Source of the DNA: Paramuribaculum sp.
GTDB lineage: Bacteria > Bacteroidota > Bacteroidia > Bacteroidales > Muribaculaceae
Direction: 5' to 3'
DNA length: 5,919 nucleotides
Assembly (NCBI GenBank): GCA_029062075.1
Contig: JAIDQW010000413.1
Coordinates: forward strand, 1 to 5,919
In this document: piece by piece, positions 1-5,919 of the stretch
How positions within the stretch are numbered: the stretch's first letter is position 1
Layout: every line of letters starts with the position of its first letter
Notes under the pieces: generated by a model
The model's database searches: none
Told to the model about the DNA's origin: nothing
What the model saw: only the letters and a program-made list of their open reading frames with translations
Translations under genes and position numbers: made by a program

Positions 1-260
1 ACTGCGGCATTTATTCGCTGTCCGTTTGTGATTAGCAATATCATTCAGGGTGTTATGCCGCATTCATAGCTGTGGCGGTGCTCGCCGGGATTCTTTTCTA
101 TGCAGGTACTCTTGAGCCGCAGATTACAGCATCGGTGTCTTGGATGGAAGCGGCTTGGGTTTTTGTAACGCTTTTTGTGGTTGGAGTACTTATCTGTACT
201 CTCAGCGCACTGCTATCCACAAACCGCTATTTGCGGCTTGGATATGATGATATGTTCTAA
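1..260 (+). pseudogene. ftsX: Cell division protein FtsX, C-terminal end, with a one-base frameshift
   Basis: This is the 3' end of an FtsX-like gene. FtsX is the membrane partner of the ATPase FtsE; the pair resembles an ABC transporter and controls septal peptidoglycan hydrolysis. Frame 1 reads TAAFIRCPFVISNIIQGVM through position 57, then PHS and a stop at 67-69. The family-like sequence continues in frame 3 from position 57 (AAFIAVAVLAGILFYAG) to the TAA at 258-260. Restoring one G at about 57-58 (ATG GCC instead of ATGCC) joins the two into one protein with its last two membrane segments (about 57-110 and 148-215) and a typical hydrophilic tail ending RYLRLGYDDMF. No slippery heptamer is visible, so programmed shifting is unlikely. 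It is either a real truncating mutation or a base-calling error. The 5' part lies outside the window. The family call rests on the C-terminal pattern and on the neighbours (DUF3098, uppP, truB, queA), which usually follow ftsX in Bacteroidales. Confidence 0.82.
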
Positions 261-288
261 ATGATTTTTTTCACCTACACTTTTTAGT

Positions 289-567
289 ATGGCTAATAAT
301 AACGCACAAAATAATATTGAGTCACGACTCGACACCGAGTCTAAGCAGCAACAGCCGTTGCAGCGAATCAATTTTATTCTTATGGCTATTGCGGCTGGTA
401 TGATTATTCTCGGTTTTCTCCTTATGACAGGTGCGCCGGCTACTGCTCAGGAGTTCAATCCCGATATATTCAGCACTCGCAGAATTGTGGTGGGACCAAC
501 AATTACATTCCTCGGTTTTGTGTTTATGGCAGTGGCTATCGCCTGGAATTCTAAATCTAAAAAATAA
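289..567 (+). CDS. DUF3098 family small membrane protein
   Basis: This 92-residue protein matches the DUF3098 pattern of Bacteroidota: a polar, Asn/Gln-rich N-terminus (1-25), a membrane segment (about 27-48), a short loop with the NPDIFSTRRI motif (57-66), and a second membrane segment (about 70-86) before a Lys-rich end. Both termini probably face the same side, most simply the cytoplasm. Its function is unknown. It sits 28 nt after ftsX and 11 nt before uppP, so a role connected with the cell envelope or division is a reasonable inference but nothing more. The ATG at 289 is the natural start. The 28-nt gap before it is T-rich, contains no gene, and shows no convincing promoter or Shine-Dalgarno sequence. 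The call to the family is firm; the role is not known. Confidence 0.88.
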   Translation: MANNNAQNNIESRLDTESKQQQPLQRINFILMAIAAGMIILGFLLMTGAPATAQEFNPDIFSTRRIVVGPTITFLGFVFMAVAIAWNSKSKK

Positions 568-578
568 ATCAACCTGTT

Positions 579-1418
579 ATGAGTTGGATTGACGCCCTCA
601 TTATGGGCATCGTGCAAGGTCTTGCAGAATATCTTCCTATCAGTTCAAGCGGTCATCTTGAAATTTGCAGGGATATTCTCGGTCTTGAATTGAACGGTGC
701 TGAGGCTTTGGAATTTGATGTGGTTCTACATGTGGCCACCGTTCTCAGCACTATTGTCGTTTTGTGGAAAGAGTTTATGCCTCTGTGTGTAAGTTTCTTC
801 ACCCTGAGATTTGACGATAGATTCACCTATGTATGTAAAATTCTGGTTTCATGTATTCCGGTAGCTATTGTCGGGCTTTGCTTCAAAGATGTTGTTGAAA
901 GTTTCTTTGGCAATGGGCTCACGGTTGTTGGAATTTGTCTCATTATCACGGCGGCACTATTGTCATTCGCTTATTTCTTCCGCACTCGAGGTGAACTCGC
1001 ATCTTCGCAAAGATACATCTCTCCGGAACAGGCAGACAAGTCTATTACATGGACCGACGCTATAATTATGGGTATCGCTCAGGCAATTGCTGTCCTTCCC
1101 GGACTCAGCCGTAGCGGTTCAACAATTGCAACCGGTATATCTCTGGGTGCTAATAGAGCGGCTGTGGCTCGCTTCTCATTTTTCATGGTGATAATACCCA
1201 TTCTTGGCGAGGCACTACTTGGACTCAAGGACATTCTCACAGGAGAGAGTGCTACTGCCGGAACTGTCGGGGCTATACCGCTCACTGTCGGATTTATCGC
1301 TTCCTTTGTCGTTGGCTGCGCGGCTTGCAAGTGGATGATTGAAATAGTGAAGAAAGGCAAACTCGTTTGGTTTGCGCTATACTGTCTCGCAGCCGGTCTT
1401 CTCTGCATCCTTTGGTAA
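579..1418 (+). CDS. uppP: Undecaprenyl-diphosphatase UppP (BacA type)
   Basis: The 279-residue integral membrane enzyme removes a phosphate from undecaprenyl diphosphate, regenerating the carrier lipid for peptidoglycan and surface glycans; overproduction in other bacteria gives bacitracin resistance. Both family signatures are present. The first is Q13-GLAE17-YLPISSSGH26, matching the (E/Q)xxxE-PxSSSGH motif, with Q13 in place of the first Glu of E. coli. The second is PGLSRSGST at 174-182, whose R178 corresponds to the catalytic Arg174 of E. coli. Two matching segments, DALIMGIVQGLA (5-16) and DAIIMGIAQAIA (160-171), each lead into one active-site motif and reflect the known inverted-repeat architecture of this fold. 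About eight hydrophobic segments are visible. The ATG at 579 lies 11 nt after the DUF3098 stop; truB begins 10 nt downstream, so the gene is almost certainly within the same operon. Length is typical and no key residue is lost. Confidence 0.97.
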   Translation: MSWIDALIMGIVQGLAEYLPISSSGHLEICRDILGLELNGAEALEFDVVLHVATVLSTIVVLWKEFMPLCVSFFTLRFDDRFTYVCKILVSCIPVAIVGLCFKDVVESFFGNGLTVVGICLIITAALLSFAYFFRTRGELASSQRYISPEQADKSITWTDAIIMGIAQAIAVLPGLSRSGSTIATGISLGANRAAVARFSFFMVIIPILGEALLGLKDILTGESATAGTVGAIPLTVGFIASFVVGCAACKWMIEIVKKGKLVWFALYCLAAGLLCILW

Positions 1419-1428
1419 TTTTTTTGGT

Positions 1429-2184
1429 ATGGATTTTATCTCTGGAGAGAAAATATACATTGACAAACCGCTCGGCTGGACCTCGTTTGACGTTGTCAAA
1501 CGCATCAGGGGAGCTATTTTGCGTCGCCTCAAAGTCAAGAAAATAAAGGTGGGGCATGCCGGAACTCTTGACCCGCTCGCAACAGGAGTAATGGTTCTCG
1601 TTACCGGTAAGGCTACTTCATTGGTAGATTCTCTTCAGGCATCTGTAAAGGAATATGTGGCTACTATTGCGCTCGGAGCGACCACACCGTCGTTTGACCT
1701 CGAAACCGAGATTGACGCCACTTATCCAACTGACCATATAACCAGAGAGGCGGTGCAAGAGGTGCTCCCGCGCTTTGTGGGACACATCGAGCAGATTCCG
1801 CCTGCGTTCTCAGCCTGCAAGGTGGACGGTAAGCGTGCCTACCACATGGCACGAAAAGGTAAAGACGTTGAGTTGAAACCGAAAGTGCTTGTTATAGATG
1901 AGATTGAACTCCTCGATTTCGCTCCTGATTCAATAACGCTTCGCATTGTTTGCAGTAAAGGCACTTACATCAGAGCATTGGCAAGAGATATCGGGGAAGC
2001 GCTACACTCAGGTGGACATCTCACTGCCCTGAGGCGCACTCGCTCCGGAGAGATTTCTCACACCGACTGTCTCTCTGTTGAACAGGCTATTGAACTCATA
2101 CGGCTCACAGATGTTACTTTTCCCGATGGCTACCCTGTGCCATCATCATTTAATCAGATTCAAGAAACAACTACAGATAACTAA
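1429..2184 (+). CDS. truB: tRNA pseudouridine(55) synthase TruB
   Basis: This enzyme converts U55 in the T-loop of tRNAs to pseudouridine, in the cytoplasm. The 251-residue protein carries the TruB signature [12 protein letters not shown] at 42-53, with D48 as the catalytic aspartate (the same number as in E. coli), [10 protein letters not shown] (74-83) with Y76 matching the conserved base-stacking tyrosine, [12 protein letters not shown] (127-138), [15 protein letters not shown] (165-179) and LRRTRSG (201-207). It is about 60 residues shorter than the 314-residue E. coli enzyme and ends soon after the catalytic domain, so the C-terminal PUA-like domain is missing or vestigial; short versions are usual in Bacteroidota. 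I chose the ATG at 1429 because the protein then opens directly with [21 protein letters not shown] farther in-frame ATG at 1372 would sit inside uppP and add 19 unconserved residues. The stop codon overlaps the queA start (TAATG). Confidence 0.97.
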   Translation: MDFISGEKIYIDKPLGWTSFDVVKRIRGAILRRLKVKKIKVGHAGTLDPLATGVMVLVTGKATSLVDSLQASVKEYVATIALGATTPSFDLETEIDATYPTDHITREAVQEVLPRFVGHIEQIPPAFSACKVDGKRAYHMARKGKDVELKPKVLVIDEIELLDFAPDSITLRIVCSKGTYIRALARDIGEALHSGGHLTALRRTRSGEISHTDCLSVEQAIELIRLTDVTFPDGYPVPSSFNQIQETTTDN

Positions 2185-3233
2185 TGAAACTTTCGCAGTT
2201 TAAATTCAAGCTCCCGGAAGAGCTTATCGCTCTCCACCCGGCGGAGCAGCGCGACGAATGCCGCATGATGGTGCTTCATCGTGCTTCAGGTGAAATTGAG
2301 CACCGTATCTTCAAAGATATAATCAACTATTTTGTTGATGGCGATATTTTTGTGTTTAACGACACTAAAGTGTTTCCCGCAAGACTTTTCGGCAACAAGG
2401 AGAAGACGGGAGCACGAATTGAGGTGTTCCTTCTGAGAGAACTCAATGCTGAGAGCAAGCTATGGGATGTTCTTGTTGAACCGGCAAGAAAAATCCGTAT
2501 TGGTAACAAGCTCTATTTCGGTGAGGACGAGAGCATGGTGGCGGAGGTCATTGACAATACTACCTCGCGTGGACGCACACTCCGTTTCCTTTACGATGGT
2601 GACCATGACGAATTCAAGAAGGCACTCTTCAGCCTCGGGCAGACACCGCTGCCTGCATATATCAAGCGTGATCCTATTCCGGAGGATGAAGATCGCTACC
2701 AGACTATATACGCTGAGCGCGAAGGGGCAGTTGTTGCTCCCGCTGCAGGTATGCACTTCAGTCGTGAATTGCTCAAACGCATGGAAATAAAGGGTATTCA
2801 TCAGGCTTTCCTGACTGTGCACAGCGGGCTCGGAAACTTCCGTGAAATAGATGTGGAAGACCTCACCAAGCATCGCATGGATTCTGAGCAGATGGAAGTC
2901 ACGCAGGCTCTTGTCGATATGGTTAACGGTGTTAAGGACGAGAACCATAGAGTGTGTGCTGTTGGCACATCCGTTTTGAGAGGAATTGCAAGTGCGGTGA
3001 GCATGGGCGGACACATGAAGACCTATTCCGGTTGGACTAACAAATTCATTTTCCCACCCTACGATTTCACTGTTACTGACGCACTCGTAACCAATTTCCA
3101 CATGCCATACTCCGTGATGCTGATGATGACTACCGCCTTCGGCGGATATGACCTCGTGATGAAAGCATACGAAGAAGCGATTAAAGAGAAGTACAGTTTC
3201 GGAGCATACGGCGATGCCATGCTCATTCTTTGA
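2184..3233 (+). CDS. queA: S-adenosylmethionine:tRNA ribosyltransferase-isomerase QueA
   Basis: QueA transfers the ribosyl part of S-adenosylmethionine to 7-aminomethyl-7-deazaguanine at tRNA position 34 and rearranges it to epoxyqueuosine, the penultimate step of queuosine synthesis. The 349-residue protein is full length and collinear with the family: [20 protein letters not shown] (10-29), [14 protein letters not shown] (57-70), [11 protein letters not shown] (152-162), [23 protein letters not shown] (170-192), [16 protein letters not shown] (212-227), [10 protein letters not shown] (259-268), [13 protein letters not shown] (303-315) and the terminal YGDAMLIL. Some positions differ from the E. 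coli wording (PAAGMHF for PTAGLHF, HSGLGNF for HVGAGTF), but the [13 protein letters not shown] stretch (283-295) reads like Bacteroidales QueA. The ATG at 2184 shares one base with the truB stop, which suggests translational coupling of two tRNA-modification genes. The 3' end overlaps the next gene by 4 nt. Confidence 0.97.
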   Translation: MKLSQFKFKLPEELIALHPAEQRDECRMMVLHRASGEIEHRIFKDIINYFVDGDIFVFNDTKVFPARLFGNKEKTGARIEVFLLRELNAESKLWDVLVEPARKIRIGNKLYFGEDESMVAEVIDNTTSRGRTLRFLYDGDHDEFKKALFSLGQTPLPAYIKRDPIPEDEDRYQTIYAEREGAVVAPAAGMHFSRELLKRMEIKGIHQAFLTVHSGLGNFREIDVEDLTKHRMDSEQMEVTQALVDMVNGVKDENHRVCAVGTSVLRGIASAVSMGGHMKTYSGWTNKFIFPPYDFTVTDALVTNFHMPYSVMLMMTTAFGGYDLVMKAYEEAIKEKYSFGAYGDAMLIL

Positions 3234-3835
3234 TTGTGGAAATTATCAGCGAATACAGGACTCTCGCTGCCCCTGCTGAGGCGGTTTTTAGAGAGAAAAT
3301 GAGTAAATTTATTGCTTTTGCCTCGCCAGTGCAAACCGCCGACGAGGCAAAAGCTTTTGTCGCAGGGATTGCTAATGAATACCACGATGCAAGGCACGTC
3401 TGCTGGGCATACCAGCTTGGGGCAGACGGAAAGGAGTATCAGAGTAATGACAACGGAGAGCCAAGCGGAACAGCTGGAAAACCGATTCTCGGGCAAATAC
3501 GCTCTGCGGAAATAACCAACACGGTCATTGCAGTGGTGAGATATTTCGGTGGAATAAAACTCGGCACGTCGGGACTCATTGCTGCATACCGAGAAGCTGC
3601 GAGACTCGCTATTGAGGCAGGGGAGATAATCACAATGTACGAGCAGCGGCAGATCAATATAACCTTCGCTTATCAGGCTATGAACGATGTCATGCGGATT
3701 GTCAAATCTTCTGAGGCAAAAATCCTTTCCCAGCAGTTTGACAATACATGCAGCCTCTCACTGAGCATCCGAAGCGACCGGGCGGACGCGCTGTCATGCC
3801 GTCTGGCTGCCATATCCTCTGTCTCACTCCATTAA
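3230..3835 (+). CDS. yigZ: YigZ/IMPACT (UPF0029) family protein
   Basis: This 201-residue protein has the two-domain layout of bacterial YigZ: an IMPACT N-terminal domain (about 15-125), then a DUF1949-type domain (about 140-198). Signature stretches are [14 protein letters not shown] (51-64), [18 protein letters not shown] (73-90) and [23 protein letters not shown] (102-124). The biochemical role of bacterial members is not settled; eukaryotic IMPACT regulates Gcn2, and a ribosome- or nucleic-acid-related role is usually proposed. The start is unusual. No ATG precedes the conserved N-terminus, and the first in-frame ATG (3299) would remove a segment ([16 protein letters not shown]) that resembles the family N-terminus. 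The start must be TTG at 3230, overlapping the queA stop as TTGA, or GTG at 3236. The 4-nt overlap favours TTG with translational coupling. The gene is last in the string and ends 16 nt before the terminator hairpin. Confidence 0.93.
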   Translation: MIVEIISEYRTLAAPAEAVFREKMSKFIAFASPVQTADEAKAFVAGIANEYHDARHVCWAYQLGADGKEYQSNDNGEPSGTAGKPILGQIRSAEITNTVIAVVRYFGGIKLGTSGLIAAYREAARLAIEAGEIITMYEQRQINITFAYQAMNDVMRIVKSSEAKILSQQFDNTCSLSLSIRSDRADALSCRLAAISSVSLH

Positions 3836-3851
3836 CCGTTTCATAAAATAC

Positions 3852-3883
3852 AAAAAACGCGCCATGAAAATGGCGCGTTTTTT
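3852..3883. terminator. Bidirectional intrinsic terminator between convergent operons
   Basis: A perfect 14-bp inverted repeat (3852-3865 pairing with 3870-3883) surrounds a GAAA tetraloop at 3866-3869. The GC-rich core, CGCGCCAT/ATGGCGCG, is flanked by A6 on the left and T6 on the right, so transcripts from either strand end in a stable hairpin followed by a U-run. It lies 16 nt after the yigZ stop and 17 nt after the cydB stop (read leftward), which fits a shared terminator for both gene strings. No other feature is seen in 3836-3900. Confidence 0.93.
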
Positions 3884-3900
3884 ATAATACCATATATGTT

Positions 3901-5046
3901 TCAATATTTGTGGTCAGTTTCATGCATCTCGGCAGGAGTGATAGCCTTGCGGTCCATTGCGCGCCACACATATATTATATAAGCGGCTACAAAGGGAATG
4001 ATCAGACTCACAATGCTCATTACCTGAAGAGTGAACAGAGTAGATGAACTGTTGGCTATGCTCAGCGAGCTGTCGGTATCAAGCAGAGATGGATAATAGG
4101 AGGTGCCGTTGAAGCCGGCTATCCAGAAAAGACTCAGAACAACAAGCACTGTGCCTGTGCCGCTGAACCAGATTCCATTGGTAAAGGTAGTGGAGAACGC
4201 GCTGCGGATAATCGCGTAAAGCACGGCTACCACTCCCAAAAGGAAAATAATAAGAACCCACCACATCTCAAGGAAATTTTGCAGATACTTGTAATCAACC
4301 CACTCGAAGGTATTAGTTCCGGGAATAACCTGAACGCCTTTGGATGTAAGCAAGAGGGCAAGGAAGAAAAGGAAGAATACCACAAAAATAGCACCGTTGA
4401 CAAGTACTTGCTTCCGATTACGCTTGGCAATCTCCTCTCCGCCATTGATATTGTCCAGAAAGTAGAGAGAAGCCTGGGTGCGGGCAAGGAAAAGTACCGC
4501 TACTCCAAGAACAAGATTTTTCCAGTTGAAAATAGCTTCAAAGCCGTGGCTCGGAGCCCACTGAGATATAACCGGAGAACCGGCATCAAGGATATTGCCC
4601 ATCTTTACGGTGAATTCTCCGCCGAAAAAGAACATGCTTACGGCAACACCGAGCAGAATACAACCCACGCATCCGTTGATAAAAAGGAATATGTCGTATG
4701 TGCGGGCACCATACAGATTACCCGGTTTATGACGGAATTCATAGCTGACTGCCTGAATGATGAAGCTGAAAAGAATAAGCATCCATAGCCAGTATGCACC
4801 ACCGAAACTTGTGGAATAGAATAGGGGAAAAGAGGCGAAGAAGGCACCGCCAAACACCACTAAGGTGGTGAAGGTGAGTTCCCATTTTATGCCGAGAGAG
4901 TTTATCATCATCACTCGCTCGTCGGCGCTCATGCGCTGAAGCAGCATTGACTGACCGCCCTGAACAAACAATAGGAATACCAGCAGTGCGCCAAGCACAG
5001 ATATCAGTATCCACCAGTATGCCTGAAGAATTTCGATATTACCCAT
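3901..5046 (-). CDS. cydB: Cytochrome bd quinol oxidase subunit II (CydB)
   Basis: CydB is the second membrane subunit of cytochrome bd oxidase, which oxidises quinol and reduces oxygen to water with high affinity. The 381-residue protein shows about nine hydrophobic segments (near 10-29, 57-79, 84-100, 119-141, 176-190, 214-234, 261-281, 296-311 and 338-360). Family-like stretches are MMINSLGIKWE (46-56), GGAFFASFPLFYSTSFGGAY (66-85), DSSLSIANSSST (325-336) and the tail YVWRAMDRKAITPAEM (359-374). Compared with E. coli CydB, the DGFD stretch reads QGGQ (29-32) and the WD pair of HWDGN reads WE (55-56); this wording looks typical of Bacteroidota CydB and not like damage. The ATG start lies 5 nt after the cydA stop, so the two are co-transcribed. 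Only 17 nt separate the stop from the terminator, leaving no room for a downstream cydX. Confidence 0.96.
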   Translation of the reverse strand: MGNIEILQAYWWILISVLGALLVFLLFVQGGQSMLLQRMSADERVMMINSLGIKWELTFTTLVVFGGAFFASFPLFYSTSFGGAYWLWMLILFSFIIQAVSYEFRHKPGNLYGARTYDIFLFINGCVGCILLGVAVSMFFFGGEFTVKMGNILDAGSPVISQWAPSHGFEAIFNWKNLVLGVAVLFLARTQASLYFLDNINGGEEIAKRNRKQVLVNGAIFVVFFLFFLALLLTSKGVQVIPGTNTFEWVDYKYLQNFLEMWWVLIIFLLGVVAVLYAIIRSAFSTTFTNGIWFSGTGTVLVVLSLFWIAGFNGTSYYPSLLDTDSSLSIANSSSTLFTLQVMSIVSLIIPFVAAYIIYVWRAMDRKAITPAEMHETDHKY

Positions 5047-5051
5047 AATTA

Positions 5052-5919
5052 TCAGTCTTTAGCGTTTTCGTAATCTGTTTTTGAACCCTTGTCGATGGCA
5101 CGGAGCATTATGCACACTTCTGCGGCAAGCAAGCCCGTGAATACTAACGCAAACAGCCAGAAGGTGGTCTGAACTGTGCCGGCGGAAATGTCGCTTATTG
5201 CCGCGCGGGTAGGCATGATGCCTTCGATTATCCACGGCTGACGGCCTACTTCTGCGGTAACCCAACCTGCCTCGCTGCACACCCATACCAGCGGTATTGA
5301 GATAATTCCGAGCCATAGAACCCAGTTTTTGCATAACAGTGACTGGCGTTTATACACGAGGAAAAGAATAAATACTATAAATGCAAGAAGATAGCCACCT
5401 AAAATCACCATGATGTGGAAGCTGTAGAAGGTCACTGCTACCGGGGGAACTGCCTCGTAGGCATTGTCAAGATAGCCGTAGCCGAAATATTTGTAATTAT
5501 CCATCAGCACTGTTTTCGCGCTATCCATTGCGGCTGTGTTTCCATTGACTGACGCAATATCGTATGCGCGGAGTGCTTCGTGAGAGCGTTTGCCGATTTC
5601 TATACGGTCTGCATAAGAGTCAACCTTTACTGTGTCACCGTTCTCATTGATAGCTATGCCGTTTACAAGATCATTGATTCCGGGAACAAAAGCATGTGGG
5701 TCGTGAGTGGCGAGGAATGACAGTCCGTATGGTATATTTGCCGAGAAGAGAAACTCATCCTCATCATTTTCAGGAGTCTTGGAGGGATTGAGAATACCGA
5801 AAGCAACTATGCTCTGGTCTCTGCCGCCGTTGTATAGACCTTCCATTGCTGCCAGTTTCATAGGCTGTACCTTTGCAACATCGACTGCGGAGTTGTCACC
5901 GGTCCACAAAGTGCCGAGG
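5052..5919 (-). CDS. cydA: Cytochrome bd quinol oxidase subunit I (CydA), C-terminal part
   Basis: This is the last 288 residues of CydA, the haem-bearing subunit of cytochrome bd oxidase; the 5' end lies beyond the right edge, so the N-terminal haem ligands are not visible. The fragment opens in the quinol-binding Q-loop with QPMKLAAMEGLY, whose Lys and Glu match K252 and E257 of E. coli. SFHIMV follows (codons about 5403-5423); its Met matches M393, the axial ligand of haem b558. GWVTAEVGRQPW (codons about 5239-5274) keeps the residues matching W441, E445 and R448. The distance from the Q-loop Lys to the ligand Met is 149 residues, against 141 in E. coli, so the Q-loop is probably of the long type. 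The residue matching E. coli R391 is His here. Three or four hydrophobic segments follow. The gene ends TGA at 5052-5054, 5 nt before cydB. Confidence 0.96.
   Translation of the reverse strand, partial: LGTLWTGDNSAVDVAKVQPMKLAAMEGLYNGGRDQSIVAFGILNPSKTPENDEDEFLFSANIPYGLSFLATHDPHAFVPGINDLVNGIAINENGDTVKVDSYADRIEIGKRSHEALRAYDIASVNGNTAAMDSAKTVLMDNYKYFGYGYLDNAYEAVPPVAVTFYSFHIMVILGGYLLAFIVFILFLVYKRQSLLCKNWVLWLGIISIPLVWVCSEAGWVTAEVGRQPWIIEGIMPTRAAISDISAGTVQTTFWLFALVFTGLLAAEVCIMLRAIDKGSKTDYENAKD

Noticed and set aside
40..70. Programmed -1 frameshifting in ftsX
   Set aside because: There is no X XXY YYZ slippery heptamer at the junction, and no evident stimulatory hairpin was seen just downstream; a single missing G explains the data more simply.
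261..288. A promoter or small peptide (ATG at 261, nine codons with its stop) between ftsX and the DUF3098 gene
   Set aside because: The gap is only 28 nt, has no clear TAnnTTTG-type element for Bacteroidota, and the short frame has no supporting features.
1372..1428. An upstream in-frame ATG for truB inside uppP
   Set aside because: It would overlap uppP by 47 nt and add 19 residues not seen in the family; the ATG at 1429 gives the expected N-terminus and a 10-nt gap.
2460..3101. A 213-codon open frame on the - strand opposite queA
   Set aside because: It is fully covered by conserved QueA sequence on the + strand, has no recognisable domain, and is Cys/His/Ser-rich in a way typical of shadow frames.
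3884..3900. A cydX-like small subunit gene after cydB
   Set aside because: Only 17 nt lie between the cydB stop and the terminator stem, too short for any gene.
4279..4788. A 169-codon open frame on the + strand opposite cydB
   Set aside because: It is fully antisense to a well-conserved CydB, has a low-complexity charged composition expected from the complement of hydrophobic codons, and matches no family I recognise.
1..5919. Mobile element, CRISPR array, tRNA or rRNA gene, defence or toxin-antitoxin system
   Set aside because: Almost all of the window is occupied by conserved housekeeping genes; the remaining gaps are at most 65 nt and hold only the terminator. No terminal repeats, direct-repeat arrays or RNA gene folds were seen.

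Overview
The window looks like ordinary core chromosome of a member of Bacteroidota, probably order Bacteroidales. Three things point there: the gene order ftsX - DUF3098 - uppP - truB - queA, the presence of a DUF3098 protein (a Bacteroidota family), and the Bacteroidales-like wording of QueA and of CydB (for example the VQGGQ and FPLFYSTSFGGAYW stretches). None of the starts relies on an evident Shine-Dalgarno sequence, which also fits this phylum. The family or genus cannot be fixed from the sequence alone.

The left part (1-3835) is one tightly packed rightward gene string. It holds the 3' end of ftsX (cell division and envelope), a small DUF3098 membrane protein, uppP (recycling of the undecaprenyl carrier lipid), truB (tRNA pseudouridine 55), queA (queuosine synthesis) and a YigZ/IMPACT-family protein. 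Gaps are 28, 11 and 10 nt, followed by a 1-nt overlap (TAATG) at truB/queA and a 4-nt overlap (TTGA) at queA/yigZ, so the genes are very likely co-transcribed and partly translationally coupled. The ftsX fragment is not in one frame: the reading shifts by one base near position 57, as if one G of a GG pair were missing.

The middle (3836-3900) is the only real intergenic gap besides the 28 nt after ftsX. It holds a perfect 14-bp hairpin with a GAAA loop, flanked by A6 and T6, which can terminate transcription from both sides.

The right part (3901-5919) is read leftward and encodes cytochrome bd quinol oxidase: the C-terminal half of cydA (its 5' end lies beyond the window), then complete cydB. 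Together they make the high-affinity terminal oxidase used at low oxygen. The two gene strings converge on the shared terminator.

I found no mobile element, CRISPR array, RNA gene, toxin-antitoxin pair or defence system, and no evidence of an undescribed system. The points worth a second look are the ftsX frameshift, the non-ATG start of yigZ, and lineage-type substitutions at positions of CydA and CydB that are functionally important in E. coli.
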